A stretch of DNA of 64,000 bases from Sordaria brevicollis. Its lineage: Eukaryota; Ascomycota; Sordariomycetes; Sordariales; Sordariaceae. Position numbers and translations under genes: made by a program. Below the pieces are notes generated by a model. It worked only from the letters and a program-made list of their open reading frames with translations. It searched no databases and was not told the DNA's origin. The DNA lies in the NCBI GenBank assembly GCA_033439795.1, contig JAUTDP010000011.1, forward strand, positions 1,426,001 through 1,490,000, given 5' to 3'. Below, piece after piece: positions 12,601 to 24,800 of the stretch. Position 1 is the first letter of the stretch; each line of letters starts with the position of its first letter.

Positions 12601-13141
12601 GACCATGACATTTCAGTGGTTCCTGTCTGTTTTCACCGATTGTCTTTCTGCTGAGGCCCTCTTCCGTGTCTGGGACGTACTTCTCTGCACCCATGACGGT
12701 GGCGTGTTCCTCTTCCAAGTCGCACTGGCTCTGCTTAAGCTGAATGAGCGCCAGCTACTAGCGTGTGATTCGGCGGCACACATTTACAGCTACATCAATC
12801 ATCAAATGACCAATCACGCGATCAGTATTGACGGTTTGATACAGGCCTCGGAGGCGTTGAGAAGGGTGGTGCAGAGAGACGAGGTGGAATCGAGAAGGGC
12901 AAAGGCAGTTGAGCTTGAGAGGGAGATGAGTCTCGCAAGGGAGAAGAGGCGAGAGGAGATGCAACAGCAGATCAAGAGGCTGGCAGAAGCGCAGGCGCAA
13001 AAAACAGCGGGAACGCCGGCTGTTGCTCATGAGACGGTAACATCGGTAAACTCATCTTCCGATGGTTCAAATACAGCGACGACGGGGGCAGATGATGGGA
13101 TAATAGGGACTATGCAATCCGCTGGAGAGATAACTGCTTGA
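9683..13141 (+). CDS. TBC-domain RabGAP, intronless, 1152 aa
   Basis: One uninterrupted frame. The TBC domain covers about residues 810-1010. It has both catalytic fingers: the arginine finger in IKADITRT (near residue 860) and the glutamine finger in YCQG (near 897). These let TBC proteins speed GTP hydrolysis by Rab GTPases, so a role in vesicle traffic is expected; the Rab partner is unknown. The N-terminal half is Ser/Thr-rich and probably disordered, with an alanine run near residue 20 and a likely coiled coil at about 190-260. A second alanine run lies near 755. A charged coiled coil follows the TBC domain at about 1065-1110. I see no GRAM or PH domain, so it is not the Gyp2/Mdr1 layout. 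The start at 9683 is the first ATG of the frame, inside a CT-rich leader. Confidence 0.93.
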   Translation: MEDSTPTTTTTPATAIASSAAAAAAAAAVATLERSVSQQSVLSATRSHRSRTSSSARARKRLTSYPSSSASSIAPSDKSLTSFPSFSPESPRQELSYFELNQTSLSPSISPSRKPRKSSDPVSVADSASNDSDPHQTPEAPQPQRIRPASIVESLITAEPEPDTRDALFQDVPVTANKIPGSLHHADDAHIERLIARHGAVNLVRQISQDLAERDAQIATLRRRADDRERALRKIILECGLSTLDLETRLRAIEQDAKQTNLARRGTVHGGLSDLMNEAMAHELRAIGASTGLNDATIRATAMSVPPAVENTGTTKGTTKGWKDFLWGTGTTGKNSGRPSSVTSAGTGTGPSSTDASKTVIRGGGLGSEQRRPTLADDMFNPPETDSTDSVRSSSRASSINSANESRKSSLASLALRLVAGGATTGRNGDIRGRANTARLPGGSMRAPSTSSRAASSVSNRTVSATQTGPKSLMAMRRTTGPTKPIDVPQRYQQQDRWDTMGSSPSRDMMTRQQSYGPVEMDTILPPEVQPPTLTHIYNNHSGSEFLTDRFGFIYDQRRKKRQREAARMARHAKKPSRAEMLSTGRDRLSPVMLEESSGGRGDTANEAGPGSPSAEDQRDDYKPKKWQDYLRIATFPTELLSHTPLITVPGFEVMEGGEVPEAPKSPGLITSEERGFVPSATPAITAIALPENEDQPSPEEREQQSSSATMPKEDAEPVRLLLQNLNQLHDTLQREKTVRWNDFLRKVRAERKRDGEAAAAAAAAAAEARFQRAEAVMPETRLGDGELIGVASLGIQGKVGRAKANEFRQLILGGIPVAYRSKIWSECCGAKALRIPGYYDGLVSQPEDQDDPQVVAQIKADITRTLTDNIFFRKGPGVGKLNEVLLAYARRNPDVGYCQGMNLVVANLLLITPCAEDAFWILVSIVENILPPNYFDHSLLASRADQQVLRQYVSEVLPKLSAHFEELGITLETMTFQWFLSVFTDCLSAEALFRVWDVLLCTHDGGVFLFQVALALLKLNERQLLACDSAAHIYSYINHQMTNHAISIDGLIQASEALRRVVQRDEVESRRAKAVELEREMSLAREKRREEMQQQIKRLAEAQAQKTAGTPAVAHETVTSVNSSSDGSNTATTGADDGIIGTMQSAGEITA

Positions 13142-13779
13142 ACAAAAGGGGGGAAATGGATGCATGGAACCAGTTTGTTGCATAGGGCGGCGTTACATTG
13201 TATTGCTCGGTTCAACCACGACGGTGGGATCGCTATCATCATATCTCTTTTTCTTGCAGTTGGCCATTGTTTTCTTTTTTGGTGTATCGGATAGGATAGG
13301 TGCATACCTCGGGTTGATACCAAGCAGCGTATGGAACGGAGGTAGGGGATTCCAGATCAAGTTTAGAATATCAGAGGCCATGATCCAACTTGCTGCGTTA
13401 CAGTCTCGTTGAAAGAACGTGAGACGTTCCATAGCCATTCTGGAGTCAGCTCCAGAGTAAGAAGCTGCACGCTTGCGTACACCAAGGGGTGTGAAATGAA
13501 CAAGTGCGGACATTGTTGTCACATTGTTTTATCAGGCCGTTATGCTGTGTGAGCTTCGCAAAGATTTGTTAAGTAAAACGGGACAGTAATTATATGGTCC
13601 CAACAGAGGGGGGACTTTGGAATGACTTGAATATTTCCTTTGGTTTTGAGATGATGAGGGCTGCCCAAGTGAAGCCGTACGTTGGAACAAAAAAGGAAGG
13701 AGCAAAAACAGGTAAACGAAGTATTGAACTACAAAGAACCTACGACAAAAAGGGAGAATTGCCAAAAAGATGATTTGGT
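13142..13779. other. Intergenic, TBC 3' flank
   Basis: No gene recognised between the TBC stop and the tRNA on the opposite strand. Confidence 0.5.
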
Positions 13780-13851
13780 TGACCCCAACCCGATTTGAAC
13801 GGATAACCTTTCGATCTGGAGTCGAACGCGCTACCGTTGCGCCATAGGGCC
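13780..13851 (-). tRNA. tRNA-Trp (CCA)
   Basis: The 72-nt minus-strand sequence folds as a tRNA. The 7-bp acceptor stem pairs GGCCCTA with TGGGGTC (two G-U pairs) and the discriminator is A. The D-arm is GCGC...GCGC. The anticodon arm TTCGA-CTCCAGA-TCGAA gives anticodon CCA for Trp. The T-arm is ATCCG-TTCAAAT-CGGGT with one wobble pair. There is no intron. The internal A and B boxes serve as the Pol III promoter. Confidence 0.95.
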
Positions 13852-14172
13852 TTGTTGAAAGCAGGTTTTTAATCTAATCCTTATTAGGAAAGCTTGCAGG
13901 ATTGCACCTGAACCGGACCTGCGATTCCCTTTCTCGCCTTTCGATCTGCCTTTACATTACCTTCACTGACTGGTGATCGCGCGTTTTCGCTAATGAAGCG
14001 GGTTTAACAAATTGATTCTTGTCCGCATCTATACACGCGCGAATTGCCCCCTCCACCTTGTGCTGTAGATATCTTGATTGAACCTAAACACCCCGTCACA
14101 TGTCGAATACCAAGGACCGTCGGCTTATCTGCATTTCCTTCTCCGGCGACAGTATCTTGAGTACCACGCTAC
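13852..14172. other. Intergenic between tRNA-Trp and DUF3632 gene
   Basis: About 320 bp, upstream of the tRNA and downstream of the DUF3632 stop. No feature recognised. Confidence 0.5.
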
Positions 14173-15161
14173 TTAGTTCTTTTCTTCCAATCCTGCCATA
14201 GCCTCAAGAGCCTCGTCAATAGCAGAGCTTGGAGACTCGCTGACCTGGCTCCGTAGCTCTCCAAGGCGCTTCTTCCAAAAGTCCCACCGGTCCCGTGAAT
14301 ACCCCGACTGGCCCTTATACAGCTCACCAGCCCTCAACATCCTGGTATCAGTCTCATCCAGATCTTCCGCCTTGCCGGAAAGTGTTTGCTCCCAGATGAA
14401 ATTTCCAGCATTCTTGATCCACAAGGTGGCCACCACAACTCGGGTATCCCTATTCTCCTGGGAAAGCTGCTCCAGATTCTCCTCCAAACCATCGCGGAGT
14501 TCCCAGATGGGCAGCTCGCGCCAGTTGATTGCGCCTGTGCTGAGCAAAGTCGCTATGAAGGCATTGAGGTTGCACCATTGTTCGTACGCCTCTGGATCAG
14601 TGACAGGCTCAAAATTGAGAGACGGATCTGACGGGTGTTAGTAACTCCATAATTCAAGCTGCAGGTTGAAATGCCTGTGATCTTCTGATTCGCCTACCTT
14701 GCCAGGCATCACGGTTGCAGATGGCGAAGCCCTCCAAGCGTTGCCATGCCTACGAAATTAGGATTAGCAACTCGTTTCTGCCTGATGGGTGTGTAAAACA
14801 GCAAACTAACAGGATGTCCATCTAGGCTGGCTAGATCACGCAGGACCAAGGCAAACCGGCGATGCGCCTCATGGCCGGCGGGCACTTGCTGCACTGCTTG
14901 CAGCAGGGTGGTGTATGCGTTATACCGAGCGTTCTCAACCTCCGATTCCTTCTCTGCGGGGTCCTCGCGTGCGGGTATAATGCCGTCTAGCTGCTCTGCG
15001 AGACGTCTAGCAGCCTCAGGAATGAGGGCATCATCGTTGACGTTGAGCGCAGTCTCCAAAGCATCAACAATAGGCCCGTGGGTCTCCCCGGCGTCGCCCG
15101 GGTTGCCCCGGAGGGGCTGGAGACTGATATAGCCGGCCTTGGACATTTTCTCGATCGTCAT
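14173..15161 (-). CDS. DUF3632-family fungal protein, 3 exons, 285 aa
   Basis: Minus-strand exons 15161-14811, 14749-14698 and 14627-14173 join in frame (858 nt). Intron 1 starts GTTAGT and ends GTAG after TGCTAAT; intron 2 starts GTAGGC and ends CAG after ACTAAC. The protein is helical and soluble, with no signal peptide. The blocks RYNAYTTLLQAVQQ, the Ala/Trp-rich middle joined across intron 1 (HPAWQRLEGFAICNRDAW) and ELPIWELRDGLEE match my memory of DUF3632, a fungus-specific family of unknown function. The start at 15161 (MTIEK) is a choice; in-frame ATGs also occur at 15146 (MSKAG) and 15236 (25 residues longer). It is transcribed divergently from AA9 gene 1 across about 1.1 kb. No molecular role can be assigned. 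Confidence 0.8.
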
Positions 15162-16279
15162 CGAAAGTCCAATTCTTGAGGATGGCAGCAGACGTTGATT
15201 GAACAAGAGGTAAAATCTGCAGGTGGCACAAAGCATGCGGGGTGTTCAAACTATCGGGCAGGCAGCAAACAGATACACGCGTAGATATCTGAGTTCTTGC
15301 CCTCTTTATTGAGGTGGGCTCCCTCCATTCTTGCCCGAGTTGCACGCTGTGATCCGCGCGGTGCCGCCTAGATAAGGTTTCATGCCTCCGATCTTGGTGC
15401 CAAAGAAGGAAGGAGTTTGGGGTCGGTCGCCCACTCAGACGCCCTCTAGCGCACAAATGCCAGGCACTAACTCCACCTCTAGGCAGGAGCTTTGTCCAAT
15501 GGCGTGTCTCAGCTCAACAACATGTTGTCGAAAGAGGCGGCAAACCATCGTCACCCGTCGAAGACATCTGTTGGGTTTATCAACGGCGACGCGGCTTGCT
15601 TTTAAAAGACGAAGAATGTGGGATTCCTCCCATTCTCGGTCAAAGCTCCCGCTCAGGGGTGTAAACAAACTACGTCAGACGCCACCGCGATCTCGTGCTA
15701 TGCCGGACTCGGAACCCGTCAACGTCGACTTGCCAAGATAGGAAAACGGACGCACCCTACCGAGCCATACCTTTGGCATGTTGGTTGATCTCGGGTTACG
15801 ACTCTGAGAACCAGACGAGCCGAAGTTCCGCTGTCATCTTGCAGGCGCCATCTGCACCCCGCGACGTCTCCAAGCATATGGAAATCTTGGAACGGAGGAG
15901 GCTTGCCAACCGCCGCTGTATGCCATATAGTGTTTTCATCCTCCGCGACCCGCTGAGTGGTCGACCATGACTTTATCCGGCCGGGACAAGGCGGCCAGCC
16001 GGCTACCGAAGCCTGAACATCGGGGCATGACAACCTCCGCCAAGTATTCCTATGCTGTCTTGGGTCACGGAAGGAGCTCGGTGAGGTTATGGCGTGCCAT
16101 TGAGGCATCAAGCGAGTGGTGTGCATTGACGACCTGGGTCGCCTGACCGGGTATTGGGGAAGGACGTGGAAGTTCAAAAGGGACATCATGTCCTACTGTT
16201 GATGTTCATGGTTGAAGATTCAGCATCCGAGTCTTGAGCGTCCATTCTCGCCGGTTCTCGAGCTTTCCCTTCGCCCAAA
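15162..16279. other. Divergent intergenic region, DUF3632 gene and AA9 gene 1
   Basis: No gene recognised. It should hold both promoters. LPMO genes are usually under carbon-source control in fungi, but I did not find a binding-site cluster I would defend. Confidence 0.5.
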
Positions 16280-17056
16280 ATGCTTCCCTCGCTCTCTCTC
16301 CTCCTCGCCGCCGCGATGGGCACCAGCGCCCACTACACCTTCCCCAAGGTGTGGGCCAACAGCGGAACAACTGGCGACTGGCAATACGTTCGCAGGGCGG
16401 ATAACTGGCAAGACAACGGCTTTGTCGGCAATGTGAACTCGCAGCAGATCCGGTGCTTCCAAAATTCCCACAGCCCTGCCCAGTCAACTCTGAGCGTCGC
16501 TGCGGGCACCACTCTCACATACGGCGCGGCTCCCAACGTCTACCACCCGGGTCCGATGCAGTTCTACTTGGCCAGAGTTCCTGATGGCCAGGATATCAAC
16601 AGCTGGACTGGAGAGGGAGCCGTCTGGTTCAAGATTTCCCAGGAACAACCCCAATTCGGCCAACAACTCACCTGGCCCAGCAATGGTAAGGCTGCTCATT
16701 CATCAGAATGGAGGACACTCATATATATAAATGGTTGAATACTGACACTACATCCTCTTCAAATAGGCAAGAGCTCTTTCCCCGTCAAGATCCCCAGCTG
16801 CATCAAGTCAGGCAACTATCTTCTTCGTGCCGAGCATATTGCACTGCACTCGGCTCAGAGCTCGGGAGGCGCACAGTTCTATATTTCATGCGCTCAGCTC
16901 AGCGTTACCGGTGGCGGCAGCACCGAGCCCGGGTCCAACTACAAGGTCTCGTTCCCCGGAGCTTACAAGGCCTCCGATCCCGGTATTATGATCAACATCA
17001 ACTGGCCCATCCCAACCTCGTACAAGAACCCTGGACCGAGTGTCTTCACCTGCTGA
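16280..17056 (+). CDS. AA9 lytic polysaccharide monooxygenase 1, 2 exons, 231 aa
   Basis: Exons 16280-16685 and 16767-17056 join in frame; the intron starts GTAAGG and ends ATAG. A 17-residue signal peptide ends ...MGTSA, so the mature protein begins with His18, the required N-terminal copper ligand. The second histidine-brace ligand is His89 in NVYHPGP. The axial Tyr is Tyr174 in AQFYISCAQL. Second-sphere His163 and Gln172 are present. Cys59/Cys177 can form the conserved disulphide and Cys147/Cys231 a second. There is no cellulose-binding module or linker, so it is a catalytic domain only, secreted, oxidatively cutting cellulose or related glycans with an electron donor and peroxide or oxygen. 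C1 or C4 specificity cannot be read safely. Confidence 0.95.
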
Positions 17057-17440
17057 AGTCCCTCAACCATGGCCATCCGTATGAGTGTCCATGATACCTG
17101 ATAGCGGAGGACAACTTTCACTCTTGGCCCCTAAATCTGTACATAGCTCACACGCATCTATTCGATTCAAGACAATACTGGCTGTACTTTGCCCCGTAGC
17201 TGTTATATCCGCGCCGACCCATCTTTGCGTATTACACAAATAGACCATGCCAACCCGGCATCCCACTAGCGACACTGGAGGGGCTTCCTCGTCATCTTTA
17301 TCTTGTGCTATAGTGTGAATGCCATGTTACTGGATAATTTCGCATCCCTTTAGCCGTGTAAATGTATCATTTCTTGGCGTGCCCAGTTTCTACCTCTGGT
17401 ATTTCGAGACTTTTGTAAATCTGGGTGGGTCGTGCTAAGT
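17057..17440. other. 3' flank of AA9 gene 1 up to the AT-rich boundary
   Basis: Normal-composition DNA with no gene recognised. Composition changes abruptly to AT-rich near 17,440-17,470. Confidence 0.6.
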
Positions 17441-18069
17441 TCGCTTGCTAGTTTATCTATACAATCGATCGACGATGTTAAAAGTGTTCTATTTGCTAGT
17501 AAAATTAGTAAATTTATATCGAGTATTAAAGGAGATGGATAGATTTACTAATTTGTACAGTTTCGAGCAAATCTTTAATTATTCGAATCGAATTATTACG
17601 AGTTTTTATTATTATTATTGGAAAAATAAATTGAATAAATTTAATAAAGATTTTGAATGCGATCTAAAGTAACGAAAATTATTGTATTAACCCCTACCCT
17701 AATGGTCGTAACCCTATTAATTATTTACTTAATAGAAGGGTATTCTTTAGTCTTAATTAGCTAAAATTAAATATTAATAATAATAAAGGTAAATATATTA
17801 TTAATTTTAAAAATAAAACCGATAACGAAGATTATAATAATAGTCCCCCGAAACCTTTAAAATTAAACTTCAATAGGAATTAAATACCTAACGCGCCCTA
17901 TAGTTGTCCTTAGGGTTTAATAAATATATTTAGTAATAATATACCTTTCGATATTTACGCCGATGTAGATTATAAGCCGTAAAACTTTCGGGTTAACCTA
18001 TTTAATAATATATATTTCCCGTTTAATAAAATATAAAGCGACTGCGGTATATTTATAATATAATTTAAT

Positions 18070-18210
18070 AGTATTCTTACTATTATTTTATTAATATTTT
18101 TCAATTTTTTTCCCCGCTATATAGTATAATAATAGGTAGAATAAATTAACTTTCGAGAAATCTTATTACTTAATAATAACGATCTTTATTCCCGTAATAA
18201 ACGTTAAAAT
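18070..18210 (+). pseudogene. piggyBac-like transposase, N-terminal piece (RIP)
   Basis: A frame with stops only where Gln or Trp fit runs through FPRYIV and NFREILLL and ends at SRNKR followed by a stop in a Trp position, directly at the gypsy insertion. It continues in frame after the insert as NPIYIKELYVLFAV, which matches the 'W-x-P-[IL]-T-x-x-ELY' start of the piggyBac (DDE_Tnp_1_7) domain. The gene is dead. Confidence 0.65.
18206..18210. repeat. Target-site duplication, left, gypsy 1
   Basis: AAAAT, identical to 26,605-26,609 beyond the right LTR. A 5-bp duplication is typical for Ty3/gypsy integrases. Confidence 0.9.
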
Positions 18211-18550
18211 TGTGACGATATAGGTCTGGCGACCATGGTGCCGGGTCCCCGTGACTAGGGCACTGGGACGCACGGACCATTCGTTACATTAAACCTTGGC
18301 TTCTAGTTGGTGGACCAGACCCAGCGACCGTTCAATAGGGTTCAATAAGGCTATTACGACCCAGCGACCGTTTAATAGGTACGCAGTCGCTAATAACCTT
18401 TTATATATTATTAGGTGGTTTAGTATAAAATTAGACCTCTATACCTAGATTTTAACCTTTTTACTCTTCTTCTCTTTAATTTTAATTATTTATTTGAATT
18501 ATATATATTTACCGTACTACATTATTATATACCCTTATTGTAATTTGATA
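18211..18550 (+). repeat. 5' LTR of gypsy 1
   Basis: The 340-bp copy begins TGTGACGATATA and ends TTTGATA (CA changed to TA). It aligns with 26,265-26,604 over its whole length; the differences I saw are nearly all transitions. The first about 100 bp are much less mutated than the same part of the 3' LTR. Confidence 0.95.
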
Positions 18551-18999
18551 CTTAATTAAAGTTAAATTACCTCCGTTTGGGAAGGTATATAATATCCTAC
18601 TTCGACCCCGAGAATTAGAGAACCCGATAAGTCGCTTCGACGACTTTTTAATCCCAAAATCGCTTCGACGATTATTTCTACCCAAGAAAAGAACGAACCC
18701 GATTATTATAATTGAACCCGAGTAGGGTTCTAGCTCCGGCTACTCCGACTTATTAAATATTCTTTCCGTTAGTTACGATGATATTGATTATTTTAATTCC
18801 TCTCTTAATAGTAATATATCTTTCTAAATAGTCGAGGATTTTAACGTTAGAGACGACGATAGTAAGGAGGATTCGCTTGAAGGAGACTTTTATAATAAAA
18901 ATTACGAGGATAGTTAGTCTTTAGAGGATTCTATTATTATTTTTATACCTTTACGTTAATTGAGGAATACGCTATTGCGATAAGTACGCGTTTAAACCG

Positions 19000-21740
19000 C
19001 GCCCGTTAAGTAATTGCCCTAACCAAGACCGTTTGCCTCCCTATAATACGACGTTAGTAAAGAGATATTAGTAGAATTTTCCGTTAGGATGAAGAATTTT
19101 CAATTATTAATTCTACGATAATTACCCGTTTATAAATACTTTCTAAAGTTTAATTTATTGCTACGCGCTTCTATTTTTCCACCGAATAACTTAACCCTTT
19201 ATTTTTTTATTCTTTTACCGAATAATTTAACGTTTATTCCTTTGGGCGGTTAAAATAATAAATAACGATAATTTAAACGACCGCTATAAAATAATAATTA
19301 TACCCCATTTAATTAGGAAAATTTGAATAATAATTACGCTTAGTAGGATATTTAATAAGAAACCTAACGATTATTTTCGTTACCGTTTCGTCCGGCCGCG
19401 GCTATTAAAGAAGAGGATACTTAATTTAATAAAGATAAAACTTCTTCTCTTAAAAATAAAATAAGGATTATATTGAAGTTTAATGGATAAGATATCCTAT
19501 TTAGAAGAATTACCTTAGATTACGATATTATCTTCTAAATTTTTGATCTAACCCGCGATATTATTACCGGAGATAATTTGTAAGTACGTTATATTTCTAT
19601 TGAGATACGATAGTTGAATAAAAAAATTATAAATATTAATATAAAGTGAATATTTCTAATAGTAGTTAATTTTACCGGCTAACCCGAATTAGAAACGTTA
19701 GAAGATAATTTATAATATTATATAGGAAGTATTTATTTTAATATCGATTAACGTTACACTTCTTTAAAGGCTAAAGTTATATTGGAGGATAGAATAAAAA
19801 AGATATAAGAAATCGCCGATTAATTTAACGAGAACGGTAATTATATTTTTTATTTCCGATTTATTATTATTATAGGTAATAGATCCCTATTCGTACGCTT
19901 TTTTATAGGTTTTGTAATTTATAAAGATTTTGTAGCTATAATGAATAAAGAATTTGATACTATATGGGAAGAGATTTACTATTGTAATTATATTGTAAAA
20001 GTATTAGTCGGATTAATTAAAAATATTTTGCAAATTTTATATAATATATAAAAACTTTTTAATAAAATAAATAATTAAGTAATATATTTCGCTTAAAAAG
20101 CTAAAGAGTTTAAAGTAGCGGTTAATTAATATATTACCGGTTAAAATAATAATTTAAAAGAATTTTAAAAGAAGTACGAAGAAATGGTTACGGAATATTC
20201 GCGATATTTGTAGGAGAATTTGGATTTAGAAGCCTAATACGCAGTATTAGAATAATAATACGATAAGTACCGCGCTCGTACAAAGGAATTACGCGATAAA
20301 TTTATTATAATTTATAAAGTTAATAATATCAGTTTAAAATATATGGAAGTTTCGATTAAAATACTGGCCGAAACCCTCGAGAAGCGCTATTAAGATAGTT
20401 TGGATTAATTTAAATAAAATTATTAATAGGAAATAGATTAAATGGAAATAATATATTAAGTAAAAATTAATTTCTTAGAAACGTAGTTCGAAGGCTATTG
20501 TAAAATATCCGAAATTATTACAGTTACAAGGGAGGAATTGGATTAAATAATAATTAAAAAGAAGGTAACCTTTAAGGACGACCTTATCCCTATAGATAAT
20601 ATTACCGATCGAAAAGGTAAAAATAGAATTAAAAGGATTCCTAGGTACGAAACTTCTCTAGGATTTTCGAAATTATTATTTAGAATTGGAGGGGGAGATT
20701 TAGATGATAGTAATAATAGCGATAATAATAAGAACAATTCCCTTCGCGACCCTCCCCCTCCTAAAAGGAATGATTATAGGAAGCCCTACGATTAAAATAT
20801 ACCCTTTAATATTAAGTACTAATTTCGTCGCTACGGTAAAATTATTAAGATTAAAGTCCCTTACTTTTCAAATTTATAAGAGGATAAAATGCTTTTTAAT
20901 ATATAGTACTTCGTTATAATTAATAAATTACGTAATAATATTAATTATTTCGCTAATGAAGAAGTAGCCGCCGTAGAGATAATCTCCCGATTTTTAGGTT
21001 AAGTGGCCGTATATATATACCCTTTCGTCCAACCCGGTCGCAATAGTAGTAAGGCCTATTTATTTATAGTCGAAGAAATTATAACCTATTTATAGAATAG
21101 TTATTATGATTTCGAAGTAGACGAATATATTTATAATGAATACGAATCTTTTACTATATAAAGCGGCGACCGATTTAGGGATTTTAAAATAGAGTTTACC
21201 CGTTTAGCGGGATATTGCGATATCCCTAAGGAATAATAGTTACTTAATATGCGCCGCAAGATTATTAAAAGATTATGCGCCTTCGCCGAGATAGTTTATT
21301 ATATTAATTATATTTACGAGAAGTACGTTGATTTGTTATAGGGATTAGATAAGAATTTCTATATTAATAAAAAGGCCGTTCTAATCTTTAAAACCGCGGG
21401 ATTTAGGAAATTAATTAAAGACGTGGGTATACGTTTCGCTACCCCCCTAGGAAACCGCCCGCCGATTTATAACCGCCTTCCGGGGTTATTTTTAATATAT
21501 AAGAAGCTTATTAAGGAGGAAGTTATATAATTATATTAGGAGGGTAAATATTTTATTTGCCGAGAAAAGGGATATATAAATTTTGTTTGCCTATTGAAAT
21601 TTCAATTAAATAAAGTATATTAAGTTAAGATTAACGTTATTTATGCGGATTTATTTGATAGGGAATTTGAATTGGAAGAAGACAAGGTTGTTGAATAAGA
21701 GTAGGAATAGGAGTAATTAGAATTGGATTATAATTCGGAA
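19000..21740 (+). pseudogene. gag of gypsy 1 (RIP)
   Basis: Gag region between the 5' LTR and the protease. The best landmark is a degraded CCHC zinc knuckle near 21,545-21,585 (CREKGYINFVC, with one Cys and the His changed in a manner fitting RIP). Start and end are approximate because no intact frame remains. Confidence 0.6.
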
Positions 21741-21849
21741 AATTAAACTGCCCGGGATAAGTTATTTCTTATTTAAGCGAGGTATTAGTATTATTATTAA
21801 TAATTAGTAAGAAGAATAATAAAAAATTAAAAGAGTAAGGGATATTCGA

Positions 21850-24800
21850 TATTATAGAATATTTAGGGAGGGGTTTAATTTTTATTATTAAATGTATTAT
21901 AGTTTAAAATAGATATTTTATTATTATTTACGACGTATTTATCGATACGGGAATTGACGTTTATATTTTAGTAAGTGAGAAGTTTGTTGTAAAATTGGTA
22001 AGATTATTAAAATTGAAAATATTAAAGGCTATTAAAAAAGGATTGGTACGAAGTTATGGTAATATACTACCCGATATTATCGGTTTAATTATAGAAGCGT
22101 TATTGAAGGTTTAAGGATATAAATTCTTGAATAAAACCCTTTTAATGCTATTTAATATAAAGAAAAAAATAATTTTGGGGAAAGTATAATTGGCCTACTA
22201 TAGAACTTTGCCCGATTATTTTAATAATTAATTCATTTTTCTTAAAGACTTTATTAAAGTACCTTAAGATAAGGATATCGAAGTCGGGAAGCGACCTAAA
22301 TTATTATACGACCCCGCCTTTTAAAATAATGTATATTAGAAGGAGTATTTAATAAATTTTAAAGATAAACGGCGAGCCGATGGAATATTATTATAAGTAC
22401 GGATATTTAGAGTAGACCAGGCTACGAAGGAAATTCGCGAATTTAATACTATTATCGCGACGCTCTAAAATAAAATAGAAGAGATTAAGAAAGAAAAATT
22501 AGAGAAGGAGATAGATTTATAGGCTATATAACGAATAATTACCCGCTTAGAGAGGATAACGACGGAGATATTTTATACTCCGCAATATAAAAATCGTAAA
22601 ACGCTTAAAACTATATTAAATAGTATATAAAAACTTAAAGGTATATATATAATTAAATATTACTACCGTAACGAAGAAGAATAGATAATAGGAGTATATT
22701 AAATAGACTAGGAATTATTCGATGGGGTTAAATATAAATATACTTTAACGGCCGAATTCACCGAGTTTGAATTCGTTAAAAACTCTTATAAATAAAATAA
22801 GGATCTATTTCTATATTAGGATATTAAAGGTCCCTACCGCTTAGAAAGAGCCTTTATATAAATTAAGCGAAGACCTTATAACTATATTCTAATTAGAACT
22901 ATAATTTTAGATTACTATATTAGGAAAGGAGAAATTATCGAGGAAATTAATTTATACGAAATTAACGGTATTATCGAAGCCCGTTAGGTAGAGTTGCTAT
23001 TTAACAACGACGAAGATTATTATTAATTAGTCGTAGATAAATTGCCGAAACGATATTAGGATAAGATTTACGTCTTTAGTAAAAAGGATTCCAATACGTT
23101 ACTTAATTTAAAAGATAAGATCGATTATAAGATTAAATTAGAGGAGGGTAAATTAACAAAGGACTTCGGATATAATTTACTATATAAAATAACCTTAGAG
23201 GAGTTGGAAGAATGCCGATAATATATTATAGATAATTTATAAAAGGGATTTATCGAAGCTAATTCTACCCCGTAGGCCGCCCTAGTTTTATTTGTACCTA
23301 AGGCTAATGGAAGTTTACGTTTCTATATAAATTATAGAAAGTTTAACGCATTAATTAAGAAGGACCGTTATTCCTTACCTTTAATTAAGGAAACCCTAAT
23401 ACGAATTACTAAAATAAAGATTTTTACTAAAATCGATATTAAGTAAACGTTTTATTATATTAGAATGTATTTTAATTACGAGGATTTTACGACGTTCCGA
23501 ATTCGGTATAGGGCGTATAAATATAAAGTATTACCTTTCGGGTTAATTGGGGGACTATCTTCGTTTTAACGGTTTATTAACGACGTTTTGATAGGTTATT
23601 TAAACGATTTTTGTAGTGCCTATATCGACGATATTTTGATTTTTTCGGAGATTTAGGAGGAGTATAATATTTACGTCGATAAGGTATTGTCCCGATTAGA
23701 GAAAGCTAGTTTGTAGGCTAATATTAAGAAATGCGAGTTTAGCGTTACTAAAATTAAATTTTTGGGATTTATTATTAGTACCGATAGTATTTCGGTTGAC
23801 CCGGAGAAGGTTTAAGCTATTTAAAATTGGAAAATATTATATATAATTAAAGGGGTATAAGTTTTCTTGGGATTTTGCAATTTTTATCGCAAATTTATAA
23901 AGGATTATAGTCGTAAGGCCAAGCCCTTAACGAATTTTACGAAGAAAGACCAGCCTTTCAAATAGGACGAACGGTATGAGGAGGCGTTTTAGACCCTTAA
24001 GAACGTATTTTTTAACGCCCTATTTTTAGCTTACTTTAATTATAAAAAGGAAATTTGTATCGAAATGGATGCTAACGACGGAATGTATGCTAGAGTAATA
24101 AGTTAGTATTAAGAGGAGGACGGTGAGTGGTACCCGGTAGCTTTTTATTCGGAATTAATAAATACGGCGGAATTGAATTACTCTATTTATAATAAAGAAT
24201 TATTAGTAGTTATAAAAGGATTGGATTAATGGCGACCGGAATTTAAGGGAATAAAACCGTTTTTTATTTATACGGATTATTAAGTATTAGAGTATTTTAG
24301 GGAAAAAAGAGTATTAAACGGAAGATAAATATAGTAATTAGAGATGTTATCGGAATATTAATTTAGGATAATATATAGATTAAGGAAGGATAACGTTGCT
24401 ACCGACGCTTTATTAAAAAAGTTGGAGGATTTAAAGACCGTAAAAGTTAAGAAGGAGGATTAGTTTACATTAAGGATATTAAAATAGGATAAAGATAGAT
24501 TCTTTACGTTTACCGGTAATAAGCTATTTATAGAGGAACTTATAATTGATTTATATAAATATTTAAATATAAGCAACGATTTAAAGGTATTGGTAATAGC
24601 TATAAAAATTAGCTATAATTTGGTTAACGAATTGGTTAAAGCCAACCGATTTACGGATTCGCTATCGATTTAGAGGGAAATAATTAAGAAGGAAGATTCT
24701 AAATTTAAAGACCGTAATAGACTATTATTATAAGAAAATAAATTGGTCGTACCGGAAGATGATAATTTACGTATTAAATTAATTGAAGTAATTTATTACT

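Noticed and set aside
11849..12718. 289-codon minus-strand frame over the TBC domain
   Set aside because: Shadow of the RabGAP coding sequence; its content is the reverse of conserved TBC codons.
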